A stretch of 64,000 bases of DNA from Dyella psychrodurans (GTDB taxonomy: Bacteria > Pseudomonadota > Gammaproteobacteria > Xanthomonadales > Rhodanobacteraceae): positions 332,334 through 396,333 of the forward strand of contig NZ_QRBF01000004.1 in the NCBI RefSeq assembly GCF_003363265.1, read 5' to 3'. Both the position numbers and the translations under genes were made by a program. Shown here piece after piece: positions 36,236 through 45,060 of the stretch; positions within the stretch are counted from its first letter, which is position 1; every line of letters starts with the position of its first letter. The notes beneath the pieces are model-generated. The model saw nothing but the letters and a program-made list of their open reading frames with translations. It made no database searches and was not told the origin of the DNA.

Positions 36236-39130
36236 TCAGCCCACGGCTTTGCTGATCGTTCCCAGCCATGCTTCCGCAGGCTGCGGTCTGGCGAACAGAA
36301 AACCCTGACCGTAACGGCAGCCGATGTGCCTCAATGCTTGTCGCTGCGCTTCGTCTTCGATGCCTTCGGCGATCACCTGCATTTGCAGCGAATCGGCGAG
36401 CACCTGGATGGCGCGCACCACGGGCACGCTATGGCTGTTGACGTTGGCGAGTTCGGTGATGAACGAGCGATCGATCTTGAGCGTTTCGATCGGATATTGG
36501 TGCAGATAGCTCAACGACGAGTAACCGGTGCCGAAGTCGTCGAGCGCAATGCCGACGCCATGTTGCCGCAGGTTGTCCAGCATGCGTTTCACGTGCGCGG
36601 GATTTTCCAGCAGCGTGCGCTCGGTCACTTCGATACGCAGCGAACGCGGATTGACGCGATGCGCGCGCAACAGATTCAGCAGGCGATCGTCGAGATCGGG
36701 CATGCGGAAATGGCGGCCCGAAACATTCAGGCTCACAAAGCCATCGTTCCCGGCCAGCATGCTCGCCTGGGATGCGACCTGTTCGAAAATCTGCCAGTCG
36801 ATGCTTTCCGCGCTGCCGTTTTCTTCGGCCACGGCGAGGAAATCGCCCGGGCATAGCAGGCCGCGATCCGGATGGCGCCAGCGCAGCAGCGCTTCGTAAC
36901 CCACGGTGCGTCCATCTTCCAGCGCGACAATCGGCTGATAGAACGGCACGAACTCGTTGCGGCTCAGCGCGCGGCGCAGGTCGCCTTCCATTTCCAGCAG
37001 CGAAAGCACTTCGCGGCGCAGGCGGTCGTCGAACATCGCGGCGCGATGGCGGCCTTCGTCTTTGGCGCGATACATCGCGGCATCCGCATCGCGCAGGAGT
37101 TCTTCCGGTTGCTGGTAGTGCGGGCCGGGAAGCGCGATGCCGATCGATGCGGAGGTGAAGATTTCCTTGACGCCGAGGCGGAACGGCACGTGCAGTTCCG
37201 CGATGATGCGTTCGGCGACCACAAGAGCTTTGCCGGCATCGCTGATGCCTTCCAGCAGCACCGCGAATTCGTCGCCGCCGAGGCGTGCCACCAGGTCGCG
37301 CGTCTTAAGGCACGCGCGGATGCGGCTGCCGGCCTGGAACAGCAGGTCGTCGCCGATCAGATGACCCACCGAGTCGTTGATGACCTTGAAACGGTCCAGG
37401 TCGATGAACAGTACCGCGAAAAGTTTGTTCGGATCGGCATGGTAACCGTGCAGCGCCTGACCGAGCCGCTGCAGCAACAGCGTGCGATTGGGCAGGCCCG
37501 TGAGCGAATCGTGCAGGGTTTCGTACATCAGCCTGCGCTCGACGCGTTCGCGTTCGGCAATCTGCTCGCGCAGATCGCGATTGGCCAGCGCCAGCGCGCG
37601 CGTGCGTTCGGTGACGCGGCGCTCCAGATTCACGTAGGCCTGCTTCAGCGACTCGCTGGTCTGCTTGCGTTGCAGTGCGTTGGCGATGTGGTAGCTCACG
37701 AACGTAAGCAACTCTTGATCGCGCGCGTCGTACATGTGCTTGGGCGAATAGCTCTGCACCGCCAGAACACCCATCACGCGGTCGTCCCACACCAGCGGCA
37801 CGCCGAGCCAGCAGATGGAGGGTGCGCCGGCCTCCACGCAATCGCCTTCGGCGGCAAGCCGCTCGAACGCGTGGCGGTCGGCCAGCAGCGGCTTGCCGTG
37901 CTGGAGCACATATTCGGTGGCGCCGTTACCGATCGGGCGCGGTTTGCGCACTGTTTCGATTTCGTCCACGGAATAGGGGAAGGTGATGTTCTGGCCGCTT
38001 TCGTCGAGCAGGGCGATGTAGAAGTTGCGCGCGTAGATCAGGCCACCCACCACGCGGTGCACTGCCGCGTAGAAGTTTTGCTGGCTCTCCGGCGCGCTCG
38101 CGAGTTCTGCGATACGGAACAGCGCCGATTGCAAGCGTTCGCCGCGTTGGCGCTGCAGCACCTGCTGGCGCAGTACGCGATTGGTCGCGCGCAGGGCCGC
38201 CGTGCGGTCGGCGACGCGCCGCTCCAATTCGGCATGCGCTTCGCGGCGCTCCAGCGCGGTCTGCATATGTTGGGCGACGTAGTTGAGCAGGTCGCGGTCG
38301 TGCCGGGTGTAATGCGTGTCGGTGCGATAACTCTGCACGGCGATGCCGCCGACCACCTGGCTTCCACGCAACAGCGGTACACCGAGCCAGTGTTCGCAGG
38401 CGGGGCCTACCAGGGCGAAGCGGCCTTCGAGTTGTCGCGCCAGTTCTTCCACCGAGCCCATGAGCGGCTGGCTGCTCTGTAGCAGGTTCCAGGTCAGGCT
38501 GTGGCGCATGTCCTGAAGCGGGTAGCTTTCGTCCGGCAGGGGCGGTTTTTGATCCATCGTGTCTACGTAGTACGGAAAGCGCACGCTGTCCGTCGCCGAG
38601 TCGTAGAGGAAGATGTAGAAGTTTTCCGCGTACATCAGCATGCCGACGATCGAGTGCAGCGACTGCATCATCTCGGCCATGTTGTGGGAGGTGCCTGCCA
38701 ATTCGGCGATGGCGTATAGGGCGCGCTGCAGGCGTTCGGCCATGGCGAGGCGGGAAATGGCCTCGTAAAGGCGACCTGTCTCGCTCAATTGGCGCAGGCG
38801 GGTGCCGGCGAGGCGCCCCAGCCAGGTCAGCTCGGCATTGATCGTTTCGTTGAGTTCGGAGGGGTCGGTGACAAGCGCCAGGGCCTGCAGGCTTTGAGGA
38901 TCTTTCGCCAGGCTCAGCCTGCCGGGAACCGGCAGCTGGTCGTCGATCTCGGGTGGCAGCCAGTGCAGTTCGCCTCGAACGCCAAGGTGGACCAGGGCTG
39001 CTTCGCAGGTTTCGAGCACGCTGCCGGCATCCACGGCCCGGAATAACCGTTCCATGGTCTCGCGCAGGGCCGCCGGGATGGACCCGGTAGGCTCCGACAT
39101 GAACTTGCGGCCGTCAGGCGCTGAACTCAT
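36236..39130 (-). CDS. GAF-GAF-GGDEF-EAL cyclic-di-GMP protein
   Basis: 964 residues, no membrane segment. Two GAF sensor domains lie near 150-300 and 340-490, each introduced by a similar RLQ(R/S)ALY/FAIAELA segment, which suggests an internal duplication. A coiled linker leads to a GGDEF domain (RLGGDEFAVLLEG, ~618) with an intact active site, and then to an EAL domain (YEALLRWRHPDRG ~745, LDDFGTGYSSLSYLH, KIDRSFI, IAEGIEDEAQ) that also keeps its metal-binding residues. It can in principle make and degrade c-di-GMP under control of a cytosolic ligand. Transcribed alone. Confidence 0.92.
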   Translation of the reverse strand: MSSAPDGRKFMSEPTGSIPAALRETMERLFRAVDAGSVLETCEAALVHLGVRGELHWLPPEIDDQLPVPGRLSLAKDPQSLQALALVTDPSELNETINAELTWLGRLAGTRLRQLSETGRLYEAISRLAMAERLQRALYAIAELAGTSHNMAEMMQSLHSIVGMLMYAENFYIFLYDSATDSVRFPYYVDTMDQKPPLPDESYPLQDMRHSLTWNLLQSSQPLMGSVEELARQLEGRFALVGPACEHWLGVPLLRGSQVVGGIAVQSYRTDTHYTRHDRDLLNYVAQHMQTALERREAHAELERRVADRTAALRATNRVLRQQVLQRQRGERLQSALFRIAELASAPESQQNFYAAVHRVVGGLIYARNFYIALLDESGQNITFPYSVDEIETVRKPRPIGNGATEYVLQHGKPLLADRHAFERLAAEGDCVEAGAPSICWLGVPLVWDDRVMGVLAVQSYSPKHMYDARDQELLTFVSYHIANALQRKQTSESLKQAYVNLERRVTERTRALALANRDLREQIAERERVERRLMYETLHDSLTGLPNRTLLLQRLGQALHGYHADPNKLFAVLFIDLDRFKVINDSVGHLIGDDLLFQAGSRIRACLKTRDLVARLGGDEFAVLLEGISDAGKALVVAERIIAELHVPFRLGVKEIFTSASIGIALPGPHYQQPEELLRDADAAMYRAKDEGRHRAAMFDDRLRREVLSLLEMEGDLRRALSRNEFVPFYQPIVALEDGRTVGYEALLRWRHPDRGLLCPGDFLAVAEENGSAESIDWQIFEQVASQASMLAGNDGFVSLNVSGRHFRMPDLDDRLLNLLRAHRVNPRSLRIEVTERTLLENPAHVKRMLDNLRQHGVGIALDDFGTGYSSLSYLHQYPIETLKIDRSFITELANVNSHSVPVVRAIQVLADSLQMQVIAEGIEDEAQRQALRHIGCRYGQGFLFARPQPAEAWLGTISKAVG

Positions 39131-39347
39131 CGTAATTCGGCGGGTCAGTTCGCGGTGCGTTAAGTGACTATATCTCGTGACGATCCCGTCATGTCGCCCT
39201 TACAAACTATTAGCAAAGGGCCGGCAGGACGAGTTCCCGCCGCATGCATCCACCATGCCAGCAAGTCCTTGTTCGATGGCCTATTTTGGCGGATTACGCC
39301 ACAGAAAAGGTGACGTAAGCGGGGTGTTAGTAAAAAGTAAAATGAGG

Positions 39348-39353
39348 TATACT
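39348..39353 (+). promoter_or_regulatory. possible promoter of the barrel-like protein gene
   Basis: TATACT (39348-39353) with TTAGTA 16 bases upstream, in the AT-rich 288-base gap between two divergent genes. The -35 is weak. No gene is seen in the gap. Confidence 0.4.
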
Positions 39354-39418
39354 GATTTCCGGGAGTCCGTCCCTTATCCAGGGTCGGGTGTGGTCTGTCA
39401 CGTCGCCTTCGAATTTTC

Positions 39419-40294
39419 ATGCGCCGCTTGTTGCTGACATTGCCGCTGATGTTCGTGCCGCTCATGGCGGCAGGGCAGACTGTGGGCATCAATCAGTCCA
39501 ACAATCCGGCTTGGTTGCAGCCGTCGCCGTTCCAAGCGCAGCGCCCCATGCAAGGTTCGTTGTTGCCGCAGTCGCAAAGTTCCACGGCGGCTGAAGTGCA
39601 GAACGGTGATACGGCATCGCTGCTGTCGCTCAATCCGCTCGCCGGCGGCACGGTCAGTTCGAGCGTCGTGCAATACGGTGTGACGCCGAATGTGACGGCG
39701 CAAGCAGGCGTGACGCAACGCTCGTGGGCGACGCAGCCGCGCATCATCGGCAGCGAAGTGGGTGCGACCTATTACGCCGGTCGTTATAGCCTCGGCGTGA
39801 GCGTTGCGCAGGATCAGGTTCCGAGCGCGGTTCCGCTGCCGCGCGTACTGCCGGGTGCGGTGACTGGCGTCAACGGCTTGCCGGATTTCGACAGCAGCAC
39901 GCAGGTGAATGCACGCGGACGCGTGGCGCTGTCCGGTGACAGCGGTCTTGTGCTGGGTGCCAGCGTGGGACGCATCCGGCTGCTGCCGGGCAATGTGATG
40001 GGCTTGAACACACTCGATCAGAAGGCATTGACCTTCGGCGTCGATCACGGTCCGATCACCGGCAGCATCGTCGGTCGCACCATGCAGCCGGAACCGGGCG
40101 TGCCGAGCAACTACATGGATCGCCGCTGGAACAGCATCGATCTGGGTGTGACATGGCATCTGCCCTGGCAGGGTTCGTTGAGCTTCGGCGCGCAGAATCT
40201 GTGGTCTTCCGGCAACGCGGTGAACACACCGGCAGGGCCGCCGGAACCGGATCAGTCGCGCACGCCCTACGTGCAGTACCACCAGGATCTCTGA
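39419..40294 (+). CDS. secreted or outer-membrane beta-rich protein of unknown function
   Basis: 291 residues with a signal peptide (MRRLLLTLPLMFVPLMAAGQ). The mature part is rich in Ser, Gly, Gln and Val with alternating polar and hydrophobic stretches (YYAGRYSLGVSVAQDQ, ARGRVALSGDSGLVLGASVG, RRWNSIDLGVTWHLPWQGSLSFGAQNLW), which suggests amphipathic beta strands as in a small outer-membrane barrel. I do not recognise the family. No clear ribosome site precedes the ATG. It ends at a strong bidirectional terminator. Confidence 0.65.
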   Translation: MRRLLLTLPLMFVPLMAAGQTVGINQSNNPAWLQPSPFQAQRPMQGSLLPQSQSSTAAEVQNGDTASLLSLNPLAGGTVSSSVVQYGVTPNVTAQAGVTQRSWATQPRIIGSEVGATYYAGRYSLGVSVAQDQVPSAVPLPRVLPGAVTGVNGLPDFDSSTQVNARGRVALSGDSGLVLGASVGRIRLLPGNVMGLNTLDQKALTFGVDHGPITGSIVGRTMQPEPGVPSNYMDRRWNSIDLGVTWHLPWQGSLSFGAQNLWSSGNAVNTPAGPPEPDQSRTPYVQYHQDL

Positions 40295-40310
40295 GCGAAT
40301 CGCTCACAAA

Positions 40311-40339
40311 AAAAAGCCCCCGCCATGCGGGGGCTTTTT
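40311..40339. terminator. bidirectional intrinsic terminator
   Basis: A-tract, GCCCCCGC, loop CAT, GCGGGGGC, TTTTT, placed between two convergent genes. Confidence 0.92.
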
Positions 40340-40351
40340 GATTTTGCTATA

Positions 40352-41257
40352 TCAGTCCTGTTTGCGGATCCGAAGGTCGCCGCTGAAGGTTTCGATGCTG
40401 ATCTTGCCGTCGCCGGCACCCGCCACCGTGTCTAGCGTGGTGCCAGGGCCATGCTCGGGCTGTTTTGGCGTACCGAAATCGCTGTGCAACTCGCCGCTGA
40501 AGGTACTGGCGTGCACATTGCTGGACAGCGATGCGGGGAACTGCAGCTGAAGATCACCGCTCATGCTATCGATGCTGACGTTGCCGCCCGCGGCCAGTGC
40601 GCCTGTGAGCTGCACATCGCCCGACACGGTGCTGAGGTTGAGTTGCTGCCACGGACCGCCGCCAGCCTGGATATGGCCGGACACCGTCTGCAGATCAACC
40701 GTATGACCAAGCGACGGCGCAAGGATGTCGCCGCTCACCGTTTGCAGCTTGGCCTGTTTCGCCTGGCCGGAGAAGGCGACATTGCCGCTCACGGTGATGA
40801 TATTGAGCGAAGGAGTCTGTGCATTGATGCGCACTCGACCGCTCACCGAATTCACCAGGATGTCCCCGCCGTCGATGCCATCCATGCTCAAGGGGGCGCT
40901 CACCACATTGATCTTCAGCGATGCCGCGCGCGGCACGCTGATGTCGAGCTTCGTGTCCGACATGGACTTGTCGCTGCCCCAGTCGAACCAGCCGTCCTTG
41001 CCCTGCGCCTGCACCTTGATCGACAGATTGTTCGGATCGCCTTCGATGGTGAGTGGTTGCACACCGTTGCCGAGCTCGCCGCCTACATGCACTTCGTTGC
41101 GATCCCAGGCGGTGATGTTCACCTCGCCTTTGACGTTATTGATCTCGATATGCGCCGTCGGCGAGGCGGCATGCGTGAGATCCAGTTGGGTTGTGGCCAA
41201 GGCCTGTCCTCCCCAGGACAGGCAGATCAGCAGCGGCAGGTAGCGGGCGTTTTTCAT
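40352..41257 (-). CDS. DUF4097-type beta-helix/adhesin-like periplasmic protein
   Basis: 301 residues with a signal peptide (YLPLLICLSWGGQALA). The body contains many ~18-residue strands ending in VSG or FSGD (ITVSGNVAF, LQTVSGDIL, LQTVSGHIQ, LSTVSGDVQ, IDSMSGDLQ, ASTFSGELH, IETFSGDLR), the hallmark of the DUF4097 repeat fold. Location is envelope; role unknown. It starts 21 bases after the anti-sigma gene and is the last gene of the sigma operon, so the sigma pair may respond to or control it. Confidence 0.85.
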   Translation of the reverse strand: MKNARYLPLLICLSWGGQALATTQLDLTHAASPTAHIEINNVKGEVNITAWDRNEVHVGGELGNGVQPLTIEGDPNNLSIKVQAQGKDGWFDWGSDKSMSDTKLDISVPRAASLKINVVSAPLSMDGIDGGDILVNSVSGRVRINAQTPSLNIITVSGNVAFSGQAKQAKLQTVSGDILAPSLGHTVDLQTVSGHIQAGGGPWQQLNLSTVSGDVQLTGALAAGGNVSIDSMSGDLQLQFPASLSSNVHASTFSGELHSDFGTPKQPEHGPGTTLDTVAGAGDGKISIETFSGDLRIRKQD

Positions 41258-41278
41258 AGTTATAGGTGTCCTGAGGCC

Positions 41279-41737
41279 TCAGCCGGCTTGTTTCTCGAGC
41301 TCGCGCAGGCGAGCCTGTTGCGCATCCGTCCGCTGCAGCAGGCGCTGCAGGGCCGGCGAATCGGGAGCTTGTTGCATGGCCTGTTGCAGTTCCATGCGCG
41401 CCGCGCCCAGTTCGAGGGCCGCGCCAGCAAGGCGCGGATCGTTGGGTTTCCATGGCGAGGTGTCGATCTGTGCCGTGATCGGACCGGATGGCGGATTCTG
41501 AGGAATCGCGTGCATGCGCCACACCACACCGCCGGCCAGTACGGCAACGGCTGCAAATCCCGCCGCCATCGCCCATAGGTGGCGATGACGTGCGCGCTTG
41601 ATCGGCGCCGGTGCGGCAGCCTGGACCGGTGCGGCGTTCTCATCGAGCGCAGCATCGATACGTGCCCACAGATCGTTGCGTGGCGCAACGGGCTGGTTGA
41701 GTTCGCGCATCTGGCGCAGCCATTCGAATTCGTTCAT
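41279..41737 (-). CDS. putative anti-sigma factor, single-span membrane protein
   Basis: 152 residues: a short cytosolic N terminus (NEFEWLRQMRELNQPV), one membrane span (WAMAAGFAAVAVLAGGVVW, ~54-72) and a periplasmic helical tail with LQQAMQQ and LQRLLQRTD. Its ATG overlaps the sigma gene stop (ATGA), the classic arrangement of an ECF sigma and its inhibitor. No zinc-binding HxxxCxxC motif is present. The role is assigned from context and topology. Confidence 0.7.
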   Translation of the reverse strand: MNEFEWLRQMRELNQPVAPRNDLWARIDAALDENAAPVQAAAPAPIKRARHRHLWAMAAGFAAVAVLAGGVVWRMHAIPQNPPSGPITAQIDTSPWKPNDPRLAGAALELGAARMELQQAMQQAPDSPALQRLLQRTDAQQARLRELEKQAG

Positions 41738-42282
41738 CGCACTTCTCCAAGAGCCTTGCGCAACAAGCCGCGTGCACGGTGCAGTTGCGCCTTGGACGAC
41801 CCTACTGCCATCTCCAGTTCACTGGCGATTTCTTCATGGCGCCAGCCTTCCACGTCGTGCAACACCAATACCGCGCGGGCCCGTGGCGGGAGCTTGCCGA
41901 TCGCGCGTTCCAGTTCGTCGCGTTCGGCGGCGCAGAACGGTGTCTCGCCATGCTCGGGAACGCTGTCCTCGTCGACATAGCCGACCGGATCGGCGTTCCG
42001 CGCCCGTATGTCCATCAATGCCACATTCACCGCCAGCCGGTACAGCCATGTACCGAAGGCGCTTTGCTCGCGGAAGCTGTCCAGCTTCTGCCAGGCGCGA
42101 ACGAAGGCATCCTGTGTCAGGTCCTCGGCACGCGCATGATCGTAGCCGGACAACCGCAGCATGGCGCCATGGATGCGGCCCGCATGCAGGCGATACAGGC
42201 GTTGAAAAGCCTGACGGTCGCCCGATGCGGCCGCGCGCACGTCATCCGTATCGTTGTGTCCCGCAGCGAGTGCAGGTGGCAT
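41734..42282 (-). CDS. ECF-type RNA polymerase sigma factor
   Basis: 182 residues from the ATG at 42280-42282 (MPPALAAGHND) with GGAAG upstream. Region 2 is FQRLYRLHAGRIHGAML through DLTQDAFVRAWQKLDSFR, and region 4 is ERAIGKLPPRARAVLVLHD and HEEIASELEMAVGSSKAQL. It directs RNA polymerase to a small regulon, presumably including its own operon. It is translationally coupled to the putative anti-sigma gene. Confidence 0.93.
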   Translation of the reverse strand: MPPALAAGHNDTDDVRAAASGDRQAFQRLYRLHAGRIHGAMLRLSGYDHARAEDLTQDAFVRAWQKLDSFREQSAFGTWLYRLAVNVALMDIRARNADPVGYVDEDSVPEHGETPFCAAERDELERAIGKLPPRARAVLVLHDVEGWRHEEIASELEMAVGSSKAQLHRARGLLRKALGEVR

Positions 42283-42362
42283 AGCGCTTCCGTTGGCGAT
42301 GCAAGCAGCAATCATCTTGCCAGCTTGGATGCGGCCCAGGGCGTATAGGTTTAGACGGTTTA

Positions 42363-42460
42363 CTCCCTCTTCACCCCGGGGAGAAGGCCGGAATGAGATA
42401 GGGCCGGCGCAAAGCCGGCCCTTCCCCTCGATCGATCCTCCCCGAGGGAGAGGAAGCCGA
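42363..42460. repeat. degenerate intergenic repeat with hairpins, between pckG and the sigma gene
   Basis: CCCTCTTCACCCCGGGGAG with a GGCCGGAATGAG tail resembles the CCCTC/GGGGAGAGGG repeats scattered in Xanthomonadales. A partial inverted copy (CTCCCCGAGGGAGAGGAAG) lies at 42439-42457. Between them GGGCCGGC and GCCGGCCC (42401-42408, 42414-42421) form a hairpin that may end pckG transcription, although no T-tract follows. Confidence 0.5.
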
Positions 42461-42465
42461 GCGCC

Positions 42466-44235
42466 TTAGGCGTTGGCCGCCTTCAGCGGCGTATCCAGCG
42501 CTTGCGCGACGCGTTGTTGTTCCTGCAGCAGGCGCGCGGGCAGACGCGGGTTGAAGCTGTCGAGGTATTCGCCGATGGCATGCAGTTCGGCCTGCCAGCC
42601 GGCGGTGTCGATATGAAGCAGCTCCGCCAGCGTTTCGCGCGGCAGGTTCAGGCCGTCGAGCTTGAGTTCGCCGTTGGCCGGCAGGATGCCGATGGGCGTC
42701 TCCGTGCCACGGGCCTTGCCTTCCACGCGGGCGATCATCCACTCCAGCACGCGCAGGTTTTCGCCGAAGCCCGGCCACATGAACTTGCCGTCCTTGCCTT
42801 TGCGGAACCAGTTCACGTGGAAGATTTTCGGCAGCTTGGCGCCGGCCTTGTCGAACGACAGCCAATGCTTGAAGTAGTCGCCGTAGTGGTAACCGCAGAA
42901 CGGCTTCATCGCCATCGAGTCGCGGCGCAGAACACCCACGGCACCCGTGGCGGCGGCGGTGGTTTCCGAGCCCATCGCGGCGCCCATCAACACGCCGTGT
43001 GCCCAGTCACGCGCTTCCATCACCAGCGGCACGAGCGAGGGGCGACGACCGCCGAACACGATGGCGCTGATCGGCACGCCCTGGGCGTCCTCGGCCTTCG
43101 CCGACCACGTCGGACATTGCTTGGCACTTACGGTGAAGCGCGAATTGGGATGCGCCGCGGGACCATTGGCCGGATCGTAGGGACGTCCCAGCCAATCGGT
43201 GACCGGCGTGCCGGGCAGGCCTTCCCACCAGGGCTGGTTGTCGGCTGTCACCGCGACATTGGTGAAGATGGTGTCGCGCGCAATCGTGGTCAGCGCATTC
43301 GGATTGCTGTTGGTGCTGGTGCCCGGCGCCACGCCGAAGAAGCCGGCTTCCGGGTTGATGGCGTATAGACGTCCATCTTCGCCGGGGCGCATCCAGCAGA
43401 TGTCGTCGCCGACGGTCCAGACCTTCCAGCCGTCCTCGCGATAACCCTCCGGCGGAATCAGCATCGCCAGATTGGTCTTGCCGCACGCCGACGGGAAAGC
43501 CGCGGCGACGTAGTGCGTCTGGCCCTGCGGGTTTTCGATGCCGACGATCAGCATGTGCTCGGCCAGCCAGCCTTCGGTGCGCGCCTGGAAGCTCGCAATG
43601 CGCAGGGCATGGCACTTCTTGCCGAGCAGCGCATTGCCGCCGTAGCCGGAGCCGTACGACTTGATCGTCAGCTCTTCGGGGAAATGCATGATGAAGCGAC
43701 GCTCCGGATCGAGCTCGCCGGTGGAATGCAGGCCTTTGACGAAGCGGCCTTCGCGCTCGATGCGGTCGAGTGCGGCGGCGCCCATGCGCGTCATCGTGCG
43801 CATGTTGATGACCACGTACGGACTGTCGGTGATCTCGACGCCGCAACGCGACAGCGGCGAGTCGATCGGCCCCATGCAGTAGGGAATCACGTACATGGTG
43901 CGGCCTTCCATGCAGCCGTCGAACAGCGCGTCCATCTTGGCGTGCGCGTCGGCCGGGGACATCCAGTGATTGTTCGGGCCGGCATCGGCCTCGTCCTTGG
44001 TGCACACGAAGGTCAGGTGCTCCACGCGCGCCACGTCGGACGGATTGGAGCGGTGCAGATAGCAACCAGGATGGGTCTCCTGGTTCAGTTCGATCAGATC
44101 TCCGCTCTGCAGCATCTGCTGCGCCAGCGCCCGATATTCGGCATCGGAGCCGTCACACCAATGGATTGCCGCGGGGCGGGTCATGGCCGCCACGTCTTGC
44201 ACCCATCGCTCGAGCGAATCAAGCTTGCTCGTCAT
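42466..44235 (-). CDS. pckG: phosphoenolpyruvate carboxykinase (GTP)
   Basis: 589 residues from the ATG at 44233-44235 (MTSKLDSLERW), with GAGGG five bases upstream. The P-loop-like FPSACGKTNLAMLIPPEGY, the metal-site WTVGDDICWM and GFFGVAPGT are family signatures, as is RRPSLVPLVMEA. It converts oxaloacetate and GTP to phosphoenolpyruvate in gluconeogenesis. Transcribed alone. Confidence 0.96.
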   Translation of the reverse strand: MTSKLDSLERWVQDVAAMTRPAAIHWCDGSDAEYRALAQQMLQSGDLIELNQETHPGCYLHRSNPSDVARVEHLTFVCTKDEADAGPNNHWMSPADAHAKMDALFDGCMEGRTMYVIPYCMGPIDSPLSRCGVEITDSPYVVINMRTMTRMGAAALDRIEREGRFVKGLHSTGELDPERRFIMHFPEELTIKSYGSGYGGNALLGKKCHALRIASFQARTEGWLAEHMLIVGIENPQGQTHYVAAAFPSACGKTNLAMLIPPEGYREDGWKVWTVGDDICWMRPGEDGRLYAINPEAGFFGVAPGTSTNSNPNALTTIARDTIFTNVAVTADNQPWWEGLPGTPVTDWLGRPYDPANGPAAHPNSRFTVSAKQCPTWSAKAEDAQGVPISAIVFGGRRPSLVPLVMEARDWAHGVLMGAAMGSETTAAATGAVGVLRRDSMAMKPFCGYHYGDYFKHWLSFDKAGAKLPKIFHVNWFRKGKDGKFMWPGFGENLRVLEWMIARVEGKARGTETPIGILPANGELKLDGLNLPRETLAELLHIDTAGWQAELHAIGEYLDSFNPRLPARLLQEQQRVAQALDTPLKAANA

Positions 44236-44381
44236 GTTTCCCTCGCCTTGGTCTACCCACAAAAAAGAGGCACGACGGTAAGTTACGGAAACTGGCATTG
44301 CAAGGTCGCATGCAGCAAACGCGCATGTGGCCGGGTGTCGCAGCGAGTCGGCCGAGCGCCATGGCCCGGCCTCGATGGGCG

Positions 44382-44960
44382 TCAGGCGGGGATCAGCGTC
44401 GCGATCATGTGCTCGATGTACGAGTCGAATTCTTCATGACTCAAACGAGGTAGACCGAGCGTGAAGTTGAGCTGGAGAAAGCCGACGTAGGCGGCGTAGG
44501 TCAGGCGGGCGCGGTTGAGCGCCTCGGCAGCCTCAAGGCCGGCTTCGGTGTAGGCCGTATGGAGGAATTCCGTGCGGCGCTTGGAGACGCGGGCCATCAC
44601 CGGCACCACCAGTGGATGGTCCAGCGCTTTCAGCAGGGCGGCGTAGACGCGGTGCGGCTGCACTTCGTGGGCGACGCGGCGGAAGAGTTCCGGCAGGCGT
44701 TCGCGCGGATCGGGAATCGCCTCGATCTGACTGATGATTTCGCGCTCGCCGTACTGTTCCCAGCGTTCCAGCGCCGCCTGCAGCAGCGCTTCGCGCGTAC
44801 GGAAGTGCCAGTAAAAGCTGCCCTTGGTCACGCCAAGCTGACGGGCGAGGGCCTCGACGGCGAGTGCGCCGACGCCTTGTTCGGCGATCAGGCTGAGGGC
44901 GGCATCTTCCCAATCTTCGGCGGAAAGGCGCGAACGTTCAGGTTTTTGGCGGACATTCAT
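44382..44960 (-). CDS. TetR-family transcriptional regulator
   Basis: 192 residues. The N-terminal helix-turn-helix is ALAVEALARQLGVTKGSFYWHFRTREALL. The C-terminal ligand domain is not similar to any I can name. It is divergent from a hydrolase-fadE pair with a 96-base gap that holds two CCATAC-N6-GTATGG-like palindromes, so it very likely represses that pair and itself and may sense an acyl-CoA or fatty acid (inference). Confidence 0.9.
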   Translation of the reverse strand: MNVRQKPERSRLSAEDWEDAALSLIAEQGVGALAVEALARQLGVTKGSFYWHFRTREALLQAALERWEQYGEREIISQIEAIPDPRERLPELFRRVAHEVQPHRVYAALLKALDHPLVVPVMARVSKRRTEFLHTAYTEAGLEAAEALNRARLTYAAYVGFLQLNFTLGLPRLSHEEFDSYIEHMIATLIPA

Positions 44961-44970
44961 TCCCGTATGG
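44953..44970. promoter_or_regulatory. imperfect TetR operator candidate at the tetR start
   Basis: ACATTC-N6-GTATGG is an imperfect copy of the perfect palindrome at 45043-45060, with the same six-base spacing. It overlaps the tetR ATG (44958-44960), consistent with autorepression. Confidence 0.4.
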
Positions 44971-45019
44971 TAGCCGATATGCGGTCACGCCGTGGCTGGC
45001 CCTGGTCTGAGCATCCCGG

Positions 45020-45060
45020 TTGACGGCGGCCGCAGGCGCAATCCATACTCTTGCGTATGG
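45020..45060 (+). promoter_or_regulatory. hydrolase-fadE promoter with an overlapping TetR operator candidate
   Basis: TTGACG (45020-45025), an 18-base spacer and CATACT (45044-45049) form the promoter. A perfect palindrome CCATAC-TCTTGC-GTATGG (45043-45060) covers the -10 and the ATG at 45057. The predicted transcript start is within a few bases of that ATG, so the message may be leaderless. Confidence 0.55.
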
